The notes beneath the pieces were generated by a model that ran no database searches, was not told where the DNA came from, and worked only from the letters and a program-made list of their open reading frames with translations. Shown here in pieces: positions 8,814-17,697 of a DNA stretch of 64,000 nucleotides. The number at the start of each line of letters is the position of its first letter. The stretch's first letter is position 1. The position numbers and the translations under genes were made by a program. This stretch comes from Leptospira sp. (GTDB taxonomy: Bacteria > Spirochaetota > Leptospiria > Leptospirales > Leptospiraceae), in assembly GCA_016742255.1 (NCBI GenBank), contig JACVCB010000005.1:62001-126000 (forward strand). The letters are read 5' to 3'.

Positions 8814-10247
8814 ATGCCAGCAATTGAACAACTAAGAGCAAGAAAAACAAAGATCGTATGCACTATCGGGCCTGCGACAGCATCCAAAGAAATGATCCGA
8901 AGTTTAGCTTTGGCAGGGATGAATATCGCAAGGATCAACATGAGTCATGGTGACCATGAATTTCACCGTAAGATCATTCGAATCATAAAATCTTTAAACA
9001 AGGATGAGTTACACAAACATCCAATTTCGATTCTACTGGATACACAAGGGCCAGAAATTCGAACTGGGGATGTACAAAATGACTTACACCTAAAGGTAGG
9101 AGAAACGTTTACATTTCATATCATACCTGGTATGGAAGCGGAAGCGCAGAGTGTTTTTGTAAACTACCGTGATATCGTAAAAGATTTAAAAGTAGGTGAT
9201 AAGGTCACAGTTGATAACGGTTTGATTAACCTCGCTGTCCAAGAAATCAGAGAAAATGAACTAATTTGTACTGTGTTAGACGGCGGAAAACTAGGTTCCA
9301 GAAAACATATCAATTTACCTGGAATTCGAGTAAACATTCCTTCGATCACACCGAAGGACCAAAAGGATATTCTGTTTGGTTTAGAAGAGGATATTGATTT
9401 TGTGGCCCTTTCGTTTGTGCGATCAAAAGAAGATGTCTTGCAACTGAGAGAGATCATCGATGAAAAAAAACACCATGCACAAATCATAGCCAAAATTGAA
9501 GACCAAGAAGGTCTAAAAAACTTAGATGAGATCATCAAAACCTCTGATGGAATCATGGTAGCACGTGGGGATTTGGGTGTAGAAATTGAAATTGAAGAAC
9601 TCCCTATTGTACAACGACGGATTGTTAAACGATGCCAAGAAGAAGGAAAACGAGTGATCGTTGCTACTCACTTACTTGAATCGATGATTCATAATCCTTC
9701 TCCTACAAGAGCAGAGGTTACAGACGTGGCGAATGCAGTTTACGAAGAAGCGGATGCCATCATGTTATCTGGGGAAACAGCAATGGGAAAATATCCAGTT
9801 CGTTGTGTTGAAATGTTGGATAAAATTGCACGTCGAATGGAAATGTCGATTAACTTGGGTCTTGCGGCACAGAGAAAACCGAAAGACCAAAAGGAAGAAA
9901 TGGCAAGATCGGCCGCTAATTTAGCAGATTCGATGCAAGCTCATGCTATCATTGCCATCACAAGACGTGGAATCACTGCGAATAATTTAGCATCATTTCA
10001 CCCAAGGTATCCGATTGTTCACGCATTTACTAATATGACTTCTGTTAGGCGAAAGCTTTGGTTGACACGTGGAGTTATCCCTTACCGAGTTGATTTTTCT
10101 TCTGATCCGGAAAAAACGATTAATTTAGCCATTCAAACTTTAGTGAATAATGGTTATTTGCAAACTGGAGAAAAGGTAGTGATTTTATCCGACATCATTG
10201 CCGGAGACGATCGAGTCGAAACGATTCAAGTCCGCGAAGTAAAGTAA
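8814..10247 (+). CDS. pyk: Pyruvate kinase
   Basis: The 477-residue product converts phosphoenolpyruvate and ADP to pyruvate and ATP in lower glycolysis. The N terminus [13 protein letters not shown], the active-site Lys/Glu segment [15 protein letters not shown], and the metal- and phosphate-binding signature [17 protein letters not shown] are all intact, as is the [19 protein letters not shown] region. Length is normal for the bacterial enzyme without an extra C-terminal domain. It starts 4 bases after the preceding gene and is followed after 4 bases by an outer-membrane protein gene, so this is one run from asd onward. Confidence 0.97.
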   Translation: MPAIEQLRARKTKIVCTIGPATASKEMIRSLALAGMNIARINMSHGDHEFHRKIIRIIKSLNKDELHKHPISILLDTQGPEIRTGDVQNDLHLKVGETFTFHIIPGMEAEAQSVFVNYRDIVKDLKVGDKVTVDNGLINLAVQEIRENELICTVLDGGKLGSRKHINLPGIRVNIPSITPKDQKDILFGLEEDIDFVALSFVRSKEDVLQLREIIDEKKHHAQIIAKIEDQEGLKNLDEIIKTSDGIMVARGDLGVEIEIEELPIVQRRIVKRCQEEGKRVIVATHLLESMIHNPSPTRAEVTDVANAVYEEADAIMLSGETAMGKYPVRCVEMLDKIARRMEMSINLGLAAQRKPKDQKEEMARSAANLADSMQAHAIIAITRRGITANNLASFHPRYPIVHAFTNMTSVRRKLWLTRGVIPYRVDFSSDPEKTINLAIQTLVNNGYLQTGEKVVILSDIIAGDDRVETIQVREVK

Positions 10248-10251
10248 ATAC

Positions 10252-11673
10252 ATGTCATTTTGGAATTCGTTGATGGGGTTGGTATGTTTATCAACGTTTG
10301 TCGCGATTCCAGTGTATGCAGAAGAAAGAAGTTCTGATGTTCCCGAATGGTTGGGTGAGTTTAAAAAATTAGATGAAAAGGAACTTGCCAATAAAAAGGA
10401 AGGCTGGTATGCAACTGGGTTACCTCTTTTTGGGAACGATGCAGTTAATGGCTCCGGACTTGGTCTTTTAGCCAATGTATTTTATAACGGAACAAAAAAT
10501 GATTCTTCATTTAAGTATACACCATACGAACATATGTTTAATGTCGGTGTATACCGAACCAATCGTGGCACTGAAAATAATTACCTTGCTTGGGATGCTC
10601 CTTATTTTTTAGATACAGCCTACCGATTACGATCCTATGTGGGTCACGATGCCAGTTATTATAACCAATATTTTGGTGTTGGGACAGAGAGTTTACAACC
10701 ATTGTATTTCAAAGATCGAAATGCAGATGGGAGTAGAATCGTTCGAAATGCAACCTATTCAGATTTTGAGAATGCTAATTCGTATGCAAAGAACAGAGGC
10801 CCAGGGCGTGAATTCACATCAACTCAACATTATCATGACTACCAATTTGAAACAACCTATGGTCAATTCAATGCTGATAAAACGATATTCCAAGTTTTTC
10901 GAGTTTGGGGTGGGGTAGAATTTTCAAAAAATATTGTTAGACGGTATGATGGCAATTCGGTTGAAGCCAAAGATCCACTGACGGGAATTACAGTTCCTGC
11001 AATTGAAGATTCCTCAAAATTAACAGAAGATTCAAACGCTGGGAAAATCATAGGTGTACATGGTGGAAATTTAAACTACGTGAGGGGCGGAATTGCTTTT
11101 GATACAAGAGATTACGAACCTGATCCAGATCGAGGTTGGCTCATTGAATACAATGTCAATAAAGCTGAAAGATCGATAGGCTCAGATTTTAATTACTTAA
11201 GGCATTTTGGACAAATTAAAAATTTTTACCAACCATTCCCTAAATTATTTGAAGAGTTTGTTATCGCACAACGTGCAGCATTAACTAAGATAGAAGGTGA
11301 AGTTCCTTTTTTTGAATATCGATATTTATTTTCCATCGATGGTCCTATGGGAGCATTGGGTGGACAGAATACATTACGTGGTTATAGGCAGGAACGTTTT
11401 GTAGGACCTGTGATTGGTTTTTACAATATAGAACTAAGGTATCGGGTTGGAAGTTTTTCATTGTGGGATCAGTTTTTCCAATTGAGTATTGTCCCATTTT
11501 ACGATGTAGGTCGCGTTTGGGATAAAATCAAACAGGTAAGCACAATGGATTATAAACATTCACGTGGATTAGGATTACGGTTGGTTTGGGACCAAGCTAC
11601 CGTAATCCTAATGGACTATGCTTTTTCACGTGAAGACCAATTATTTTATTTAGACATTGGTCATACTTTTTAA
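10252..11673 (+). CDS. Omp85-like outer-membrane beta-barrel protein
   Basis: A signal peptide (about residues 1-25, ending PVYAEE) is followed by about 450 residues of alternating aromatic/polar strands. The C-terminal part matches the surface-antigen/BamA barrel domain: GQNTLRGYRQERF is the usual (V/I)RGY-like motif that plugs the barrel, and the last residues (LFYLDIGHTF) end in an aromatic, as barrel proteins do. No POTRA repeats are visible, so it is a barrel-only member rather than BamA or TamA. It directly follows pyk. The 3' end lies 4 bases from the convergent PII-like gene. A role in lipid or protein handling at the outer membrane is inferred only from the family. Confidence 0.8.
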   Translation: MSFWNSLMGLVCLSTFVAIPVYAEERSSDVPEWLGEFKKLDEKELANKKEGWYATGLPLFGNDAVNGSGLGLLANVFYNGTKNDSSFKYTPYEHMFNVGVYRTNRGTENNYLAWDAPYFLDTAYRLRSYVGHDASYYNQYFGVGTESLQPLYFKDRNADGSRIVRNATYSDFENANSYAKNRGPGREFTSTQHYHDYQFETTYGQFNADKTIFQVFRVWGGVEFSKNIVRRYDGNSVEAKDPLTGITVPAIEDSSKLTEDSNAGKIIGVHGGNLNYVRGGIAFDTRDYEPDPDRGWLIEYNVNKAERSIGSDFNYLRHFGQIKNFYQPFPKLFEEFVIAQRAALTKIEGEVPFFEYRYLFSIDGPMGALGGQNTLRGYRQERFVGPVIGFYNIELRYRVGSFSLWDQFFQLSIVPFYDVGRVWDKIKQVSTMDYKHSRGLGLRLVWDQATVILMDYAFSREDQLFYLDIGHTF

Positions 11674-11677
11674 ATTT

Positions 11678-11980
11678 TTAGTTAAATCTTTCTTTTCGAA
11701 TTACTTCTACATCATTCATAAAGATCACCATAGGATATTTTTCTAAATATTTATCCGATATAATTTGAAATATCTTTAGGGCTTTACCTTCCGAGACTAA
11801 GGATTCTAATCTTATGTTTTTTCCTTCCCAAGAAGTTAGATGCTCATGATTAATTCCCTCTCCTTTGGCTTCACTGATCGTATATCCTTTGACATTCAGA
11901 GATTTAAGTTCAGACACTAATCGATCTTGGAGAGCTTCATCAGCAATGATGGTGATGAGTTTTGCTTTTTCTAATTTCAT
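11678..11980 (-). CDS. PII-like signalling protein, SbtB type
   Basis: The roughly 100-residue product has the PII fold pattern: a beta strand (AKLITIIADEAL), a helix, a central loop, and a second beta-alpha-beta repeat ending VEVIRKERFN. SbtB proteins are PII relatives that bind adenine nucleotides and control the bicarbonate transporter SbtA, which is the adjacent gene here. I choose the ATG at 11980 over 11992: GGAG lies 6 bases upstream, and the SbtA stop falls between the two. The C-terminal CGPxGC redox loop of some cyanobacterial SbtB is absent. Nucleotide specificity cannot be read from sequence. Confidence 0.8.
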   Translation of the reverse strand: MKLEKAKLITIIADEALQDRLVSELKSLNVKGYTISEAKGEGINHEHLTSWEGKNIRLESLVSEGKALKIFQIISDKYLEKYPMVIFMNDVEVIRKERFN

Positions 11981-11981
11981 T

Positions 11982-12959
11982 TTAAACTCCATAAAGGTAT
12001 TTCGAAACAGTTAAATAGAATGGTAATCCAACTGATAGGTTAAAAGGGAAGGTGATGGCAAGAGAGGCAGTGAGGTAAATGGCAGGACTCGCTTCCGGTA
12101 TTGCTATTCTAACTGCTGCAGGTGCAGCAATATAGGATGCACTTGCACTGAGTGTCCCAAGAACCATCGCTCCACCCATGGATAATCCAATGAATTTACC
12201 TAAATACAACCCAAACATCGCTGTAACGATTGGAAAAAGAATTCCAAATCCAATTAAGAAAACACCAGCTTTCTTAAGATCTGTAAGTCTCCTTCCTGTT
12301 ACAATTCCAACTTCCAATAAGAATAAAATTAACATTCCTCGGAATGGTGCTTCAAATAGGGGAGCAAATTGTTCATGACCTTTTTTTCCTGAGATCATTC
12401 CTATGATAAGGCCACCTAATAGTAACAAGGTTCCTTTCCCTGTTAGAAGTTCGTGTAAAATTTTTCCCCAAGAAGATTCATCAGACTTATCAGTTGGATT
12501 CATTTTTACAAGTAATAAAGCTACAAGGATTGCTGGGATTTCCATAATAGCAAGCATACTTGGCATAAAACCTTCATAGGTAATCTGCAATGAATCCAAA
12601 AATGCGAGTGCTTCACTGAAAGTTACAGCAGAAACAGATCCGTAGTGCGCGGCTAGAGCAGCAGCATTTGCTTTATCGTATTTCCCGAATTTGGTAAGTA
12701 TTCCATAGGCTATGAGCGGGATTGATATACACAATATCAATGCTGCCATAGCTGGTTTATAAAATTCTACCAAGGTTGTGTTACTTAATTTAACTCCTCC
12801 TTTAAGCCCGATAGCGAATAAAAGATAGATAGTTAAACCTGAATACATACCATCTGGAAATTTTAAATCACTTTTGATGATGGTTGCAATGATTCCTAGC
12901 AAAAATGCTAGGAACATTGGTGTTTGTAAATTTGCAACTAATGCATGTAATATGTCCAT
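11982..12959 (-). CDS. Sodium-dependent bicarbonate transporter, SbtA family
   Basis: The 325-residue protein has about ten membrane segments in two similar halves, with the family-typical N-terminal segment KFPDGMYSGLTIYLLFAIGLKGGVKL (residues about 33-58) and a central hydrophilic linker near 160-175. SbtA proteins import HCO3- with Na+. It is shorter than the cyanobacterial form as I recall it, mainly in the cytoplasmic linker. The gene lies between an exported carbonic anhydrase (9 bases upstream) and a PII-like gene just downstream, which is strong context for inorganic-carbon uptake. Transport of another small anion is the main alternative. Confidence 0.87.
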   Translation of the reverse strand: MDILHALVANLQTPMFLAFLLGIIATIIKSDLKFPDGMYSGLTIYLLFAIGLKGGVKLSNTTLVEFYKPAMAALILCISIPLIAYGILTKFGKYDKANAAALAAHYGSVSAVTFSEALAFLDSLQITYEGFMPSMLAIMEIPAILVALLLVKMNPTDKSDESSWGKILHELLTGKGTLLLLGGLIIGMISGKKGHEQFAPLFEAPFRGMLILFLLEVGIVTGRRLTDLKKAGVFLIGFGILFPIVTAMFGLYLGKFIGLSMGGAMVLGTLSASASYIAAPAAVRIAIPEASPAIYLTASLAITFPFNLSVGLPFYLTVSKYLYGV

Positions 12960-12968
12960 CTTGGTTAC

Positions 12969-13652
12969 CTATTTTGTAATAGTAGAGATGTATTCTTCAG
13001 AAAGATAATTTACTTTCCCAGTTTCTAAATCGTAAACTGCACCTACGATTTGTAATTGGCCTTTGTTATAATATTTAGAAAGGATGGGGTCTAGTTTACG
13101 TAAGGAAACAACTTGGTATGCAACATTGGCTTTAACTGCATTGTCCAAATAATCACCTTCCATATTTTTTACTTTTTCTGCAGCGGGTTTAATCGAATTG
13201 GTTAGTGCAATGATATGACCTGGAACATCTTCGGCTTTGCAGGCGGCACCAACAGCACCACAACTCGTATGTCCGAGAACAACAATCAAATTGACTCCTA
13301 ACACTACCACAGAAAATTCAATCGAACCCCAAGATGCGTAAGTTGAAACTTGGCCTGCTGTTCTTAAGATGAATAAATCACCAAGACCTTGGTCGAAAAT
13401 GATTTCATTGGGAACTCTTGAATCAGAACATCCAACGATGGTCGCAAATGGATGTTGTTTTTTTGACACTTCCTTGATTCGATCTACAGATTGGTTGGGA
13501 CGAATTGATTTCCCTTGTACAAATCGTAAATTTCCTTCTACCAATTTTTGTAATGCGTCTTTTGCCGAAATACCGGCACTGTTTGTTTGCGCCACTACCT
13601 GAGTCGAAATCGATAAAATCAGAAAACTGATGAGGAACTTGCTACCTTTCAT
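12969..13652 (-). CDS. Exported beta-class carbonic anhydrase
   Basis: The enzyme interconverts CO2 and bicarbonate. With the start at ATG 13652 (AGGAG, 7 bases upstream) the 227-residue product begins with a clear signal peptide (residues 1-22, SISTQVVAQ). Zinc ligands and catalytic pair are intact: Cys75-Ser-Asp77-Ser-Arg79, and His128 and Cys131 in GHTSCGA. The frame is open to 13676 but that start lacks a ribosome site and would bury the signal. Export of a beta-class enzyme to the periplasm is less common than a cytoplasmic location. It heads the operon with the SbtA and SbtB genes, so it probably supplies bicarbonate outside the inner membrane. Confidence 0.92.
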   Translation of the reverse strand: MKGSKFLISFLILSISTQVVAQTNSAGISAKDALQKLVEGNLRFVQGKSIRPNQSVDRIKEVSKKQHPFATIVGCSDSRVPNEIIFDQGLGDLFILRTAGQVSTYASWGSIEFSVVVLGVNLIVVLGHTSCGAVGAACKAEDVPGHIIALTNSIKPAAEKVKNMEGDYLDNAVKANVAYQVVSLRKLDPILSKYYNKGQLQIVGAVYDLETGKVNYLSEEYISTITK

Positions 13653-13962
13653 TGAAATTCTCCTTAGTGCTTCCAATCCAACTTGGAAGTTCTAAATATA
13701 CATAAAAATAATTCGCGAATAAAAATACACGAAAAAAAATGCGTATGATTGAAAAAATGTACCCTGTTTTGGGTTCAAAAGTTTGCAATTTAGGGATTCG
13801 ATAGGGAGAGAAGAAGGGCCAAATGGTCCAATCTTTGATTCAAATTACATTCAATGTAAAAAACACAGAATAGGTGTAGGGGATCTCGGGATTGGACAGG
13901 AAAACTGACTGATTTGGATAGCCAGAGTTCCTTTCCGAATTCGTTTCCAAGGATACCTTTTT
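13653..13962. promoter_or_regulatory. Intergenic region upstream of the carbonic anhydrase operon
   Basis: No gene is visible in these 310 bases, which lie between two minus-strand genes. Two perfect small palindromes stand out: ATTCGCGAAT at 13711-13720, about 60 bases before the carbonic anhydrase start, and TTACATT-C-AATGTAA at 13845-13859. Either could be an operator for the operon. I could not assign a convincing -35/-10 pair. Confidence 0.4.
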
Positions 13963-14700
13963 CTATTTCATTGGAATTTCTATGACGAGTAATTCTGATT
14001 TAACATCTGCTTGGATCTGGTATTCACCCGCTCCCCAAAGTCCCACTGCATCTCTACGTTCTAAGGTTGTGCTTTCCGTGGAAATTTTCCCTTGGATGAG
14101 GAATACATAAATCCCTTGGTTAGGAGCATGTACCTTGTAAGAAAGGGTTTTGCCAGGTTCCAAAGTTGCGAGAGAAAAGTATGCGTCTTGGTTGATCCAT
14201 ACAGCTTCTTCATCAATTGGGGAAACGACAGTTTGGAACCGGTTCAAACGACCAGCTTCTGGAAATGTTTTTTGGTCATATCTAGGTTGGATATTAGTAA
14301 CCTTCGGTAAGATCCAGATTTGCAAAAAATTGACCTTTTTGTCTGAGCTATGATTGAATTCGGAATGTTGGATCCCAGAGCCCGCAGACATGATTTGTAC
14401 ATCTCCGGTTTTGATGACACCATTCGTACCTGTACTATCTTTATGAGCTAGTTCTCCAAAGAGTGGGATGGAAATAATCTCCATATTTTGGTGGGGGTGA
14501 GTTCCAAATCCCATACTAGGTTCTACGATATCATCATTTAGTACACGAAGTGCACCAAAATTGGTTTTGTCTGGGTGGTACCAATGGCCAAAGCTGAAGG
14601 AATGGTGGCTGTCCAACCAACCAAAATTGACATGCCCTCGTTCAGAGGCAGGGTAGAATTTTTTTTGAATGTTGGTTTTGATCGGGTTCGTTGTTTCCAT
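13963..14700 (-). CDS. Pirin-family bicupin protein (YhaK-like)
   Basis: The 245-residue protein has the pirin N-terminal cupin with the metal-binding histidines in GTHPHQNMEIISIP and GIQHSEFNHS, and a weaker C-terminal cupin. Some members have quercetinase activity; others act as redox-sensitive regulators, and the true substrate is rarely known. The ATG at 14700 has no clear ribosome site, but a perfect 18-bp palindrome lies 7-24 bases upstream, so expression is probably controlled by a repressor there. It is single-gene in arrangement and divergent from the chemoreceptor gene. Confidence 0.9.
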   Translation of the reverse strand: METTNPIKTNIQKKFYPASERGHVNFGWLDSHHSFSFGHWYHPDKTNFGALRVLNDDIVEPSMGFGTHPHQNMEIISIPLFGELAHKDSTGTNGVIKTGDVQIMSAGSGIQHSEFNHSSDKKVNFLQIWILPKVTNIQPRYDQKTFPEAGRLNRFQTVVSPIDEEAVWINQDAYFSLATLEPGKTLSYKVHAPNQGIYVFLIQGKISTESTTLERRDAVGLWGAGEYQIQADVKSELLVIEIPMK

Positions 14701-14706
14701 ATTAAA

Positions 14707-14724
14707 TAGTTTAATATTAAACTA
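14707..14724. promoter_or_regulatory. Perfect 18-bp palindrome upstream of pirin, candidate operator
   Basis: TAGTTTAATATTAAACTA is a perfect inverted repeat ending 7 bases before the pirin start codon on the minus strand. This symmetry and AT-rich content fit a MarR- or HxlR-type dimer site. No such regulator gene is adjacent, so the controller is unknown. Confidence 0.6.
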
Positions 14725-14808
14725 AAATTTGTCAACTGAGTTTCTATTTCCATTCACTAAAAAAAGAAAATCACTTTCCAATCACTTTGAATCTTAAAGG
14801 ATCATCCT

Positions 14809-16386
14809 ATGTCGAAAAGATCCTTAGAATCGATTCAAATGAAAAAAAATTGGTTAGAGTTAGGTCCAGTTTATGTTAATCGAGTGAGGTTTTTACTCGC
14901 TGGATTCTATATTATCGCGACTTTAGGATCGTTCAAAACGTCTACAACCCTTCAAACAACAAGTTATTTGGTAGGAATCACATGTATGTTTCTCTACGGA
15001 GGATTGCAGGCATATTTATTTAAAATTGGCAAACTCAATGCATTTTTCCCGAAATTATTCATTGTTTTGGATATCACCGTATTATTTGCAGTGACTGCAT
15101 CTGGACTGATGGGTGGGAGTACAGTTGCTGCCGATTTAATTAAATCACCGACCTTATACGTATTGTATTATTTTTATGTTGTATACTCTGCATTTCTCTT
15201 TTCTAAACAGACGTTACTCACGAGTACTTATTACTCAGCTTTTTGTTTGGTCTTAATTTTAATCATTGGTTATGGACAAGGTGTTTCATTTAAAGAGGCA
15301 GAAGGATTACAAAGTGAAAAAGGAACAGTTGCCATTTCAAATGAAGTATTTAAAATTCTATTTTTAATTTGTTTTGGTTACCTCACTTCAACTGTTTTAA
15401 ATTTATTAAATGAAATCAAAAACGAATCAGAAGAAAAACATAAACTTGCTGAACTGGAAAGAGAAAATGCAAACACTCTAAACCAAGATTTAAAAAGAAT
15501 TGGATCGGAATTATTTAATACACTTAAAAGTATTCGTGAACTTAATAACGATTTTAATTTTCAAATAGAATCTCAAGATGTTTCAATTCGAGATCTTACA
15601 GAATTTGTTTCTTCATTTTCAGAGAGCATACAAACATCTGTAGAGAATATTAGCAAACAACATACTCAAATAACATTACTCAATCACAAATCGGATACTT
15701 TAAAGTTGAGTATCTCTGAAATTGGGAAAGTGGTGGAAGATCTCAATTCGAACATGAGTGATTTCCAAGATAGAAGTAATGTACTTTCGGATACTGTAAA
15801 AAATTTAGAAGAAAGATTGCGTTCTGTCAATATATCCCAAAAGGAAGTTAGTGAAGTAAATGATATCATGGCAGAAATTGCAGATCGCACCAATTTATTG
15901 GCATTAAATGCATCGATCGAAGCTGCAAGGGCTGGGGAACATGGTCGAGGATTTGCTGTTGTTGCTCAAGAAGTAGCGAAACTAGCAGAAAATTCGAATG
16001 AAAATGCAACGAAGATTAAAAAAATCATCACTACATCGAACCGTTATATTCAGGAGGGGACAGAACTCGCTTCCACAGCCTTAAATCAAACAGAAACCCT
16101 TCAATCAAAATACGATCTATTAAGTGGTGTGATGAAAACAGCGACATCCAAAATTAATTCACAAAAAGATATAAATAATGAAGTGCTGGAAGCTCTTGAT
16201 TTAATTGAATCGATTTCCAAAGTATTGGACCAGGAATCGAAAGTATTAGATAAAGATAAAGAACAAATGGTTGCTGTTGTTCACCAAATGGAAGAAATTA
16301 ATCGAAAAGTTGTGATAAATGCTAGAAAAATGGGTGATAATACATCAAGTTTGGAAAACCAAGCAAAAGAACTGGCATCTGAATAA
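14809..16386 (+). CDS. Methyl-accepting chemotaxis protein with six membrane segments
   Basis: This 525-residue receptor has about six hydrophobic segments in residues 20-200 instead of the usual two with a periplasmic domain, so it probably senses something in the membrane or cytoplasm. A coiled region follows and then the MCP signalling hairpin, with the conserved tip [20 protein letters not shown] and [13 protein letters not shown]. The start at ATG 14809 has AAGGA 7 bases upstream. The caspase-fold gene begins 9 bases after its stop, and four more genes follow without a gap, so it appears to lead a six-gene operon. No CheA, CheW or CheY gene is nearby. Confidence 0.92.
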   Translation: MSKRSLESIQMKKNWLELGPVYVNRVRFLLAGFYIIATLGSFKTSTTLQTTSYLVGITCMFLYGGLQAYLFKIGKLNAFFPKLFIVLDITVLFAVTASGLMGGSTVAADLIKSPTLYVLYYFYVVYSAFLFSKQTLLTSTYYSAFCLVLILIIGYGQGVSFKEAEGLQSEKGTVAISNEVFKILFLICFGYLTSTVLNLLNEIKNESEEKHKLAELERENANTLNQDLKRIGSELFNTLKSIRELNNDFNFQIESQDVSIRDLTEFVSSFSESIQTSVENISKQHTQITLLNHKSDTLKLSISEIGKVVEDLNSNMSDFQDRSNVLSDTVKNLEERLRSVNISQKEVSEVNDIMAEIADRTNLLALNASIEAARAGEHGRGFAVVAQEVAKLAENSNENATKIKKIITTSNRYIQEGTELASTALNQTETLQSKYDLLSGVMKTATSKINSQKDINNEVLEALDLIESISKVLDQESKVLDKDKEQMVAVVHQMEEINRKVVINARKMGDNTSSLENQAKELASE

Positions 16387-16395
16387 ACAATTTTA

Positions 16396-17697
16396 ATGAA
16401 ATCAAAAATTCTAATATTCTTAATTATAGCGATGCCAAGTTTTTTGAAAGCTGAGCCAGGTGGGAAAAGATTCGCATTTGTTGTTGGCGTTAGTGAATAT
16501 AAGGACTTGTCCCTAGCCAATTTGAAAACGGCAAAAAATGATGCGCTTGGGATGACAAAAATATTGTTCAGTTATGGATCCTATAATCGTATCCAAACTT
16601 TAGTCCAAGAAGGATCTGTAAGTTCCATACCTACAAAATTTAATATCCTAACTCAACTCGAATCAGTATTAGAAGAAACCAATCCAGACGATCTTTTCGT
16701 TTTTTATTTTTCTGGTCATGGTGTGGTTGATTATAATGATAAAGTCTATCTTTTGCCAGAAGATGCAAATCCCCAAAAACCATTTGAGACTGGGATTGCT
16801 GTTGAACATCTAATTGAACTAACTAGAAAATTTAATCTCAAACGTGTCGTTTTTTTTATAGATGCTTGCAGAAATCCGGAAGATGGAAAAGAAGAAGTTG
16901 GAAGAAAATACTTAGAGGGTACAAGTTTTAAAGACTCAGAAATTGTCTCTGTATTTTATTCAACAAAAGTAGGTTATTCCAGTTTTGAAGATCCAAAATC
17001 TGGTTATGGAATTTATACTAAATATTTGATTTATGGATTAGAAGGTAGAGCAGATTCCAATTTTAATGGTGAGGTAACCTATTCTGAATTGTCGAATTAT
17101 GTAATCCAATCCATGAAAGATTGGACCAAAGAAAATCAAAAATTACAAAAACCGTACACCAAAGAATATGCGGAAAAAGCAGAAGATACAATCTTAACTT
17201 ATGCAGTGAATCCAGAAACTTCTTTGGCAGATGCACCTTTATTCAATCCATATAACCCAACTTATGCGTTTCGATCCTTCCTAATTCCTGGTTGGGGGCA
17301 ATATGCGAGAGGACAGGAAGAAAAAGGTAAAATTTACATGTCGATTTTTGCTTTGGGAGTATTATATGCTGGATACCAATACAACCAATTCCGATCGGAC
17401 AAACATGCATATGAATCTGCAATTGGGATCCCTCCGAATCCGAGAATCGCAGAGACTGTAGTGTTGAATTACTATCTAATTGAACCACATAGACAACAAA
17501 TGGAGACCTCACGAACGAACTTATCGCATGCTTTAACGGCATTACTCTTTATTTGGTCTGCAAATGTGTTTGATTTTTATTTGTTAGGTCCAAATCCTAA
17601 AGAAAAATCTGGTGTTTTTTTAGATCTAGATTTGGAAAATCAAGGTTATATGGGAATCAATCGAGTTGGGAAATTGGGTTATGCGATTAGGTTTTAA
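16396..17697 (+). CDS. Secreted or membrane-anchored caspase-fold protein (peptidase C14)
   Basis: The 433-residue protein has a signal peptide (residues 1-19), then a caspase p20-like domain with the His108 (YFSGHGVVDY) and Cys158 (FFIDACRNPED) dyad intact. Residues 220-231 form a canonical EF-hand-like calcium loop (DSNFNGEVTYSE), a feature that suggests calcium dependence as in metacaspases. A C-terminal membrane region follows (SFLIPGWGQYARGQ at about 283-296, then hydrophobic segments near 302-322 and 375-395). Its tail overlaps the first Kelch lipoprotein gene. The substrate is unknown; the neighbouring lipoproteins are the obvious candidates. Confidence 0.9.
   Translation: MKSKILIFLIIAMPSFLKAEPGGKRFAFVVGVSEYKDLSLANLKTAKNDALGMTKILFSYGSYNRIQTLVQEGSVSSIPTKFNILTQLESVLEETNPDDLFVFYFSGHGVVDYNDKVYLLPEDANPQKPFETGIAVEHLIELTRKFNLKRVVFFIDACRNPEDGKEEVGRKYLEGTSFKDSEIVSVFYSTKVGYSSFEDPKSGYGIYTKYLIYGLEGRADSNFNGEVTYSELSNYVIQSMKDWTKENQKLQKPYTKEYAEKAEDTILTYAVNPETSLADAPLFNPYNPTYAFRSFLIPGWGQYARGQEEKGKIYMSIFALGVLYAGYQYNQFRSDKHAYESAIGIPPNPRIAETVVLNYYLIEPHRQQMETSRTNLSHALTALLFIWSANVFDFYLLGPNPKEKSGVFLDLDLENQGYMGINRVGKLGYAIRF

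Noticed and set aside
16396..17697. Caspase gene as part of a gasdermin- or CRISPR-linked defence system
   Set aside because: No gasdermin-like, CRISPR, Cas or NTPase gene lies nearby; the neighbours are lipoproteins and a receptor.
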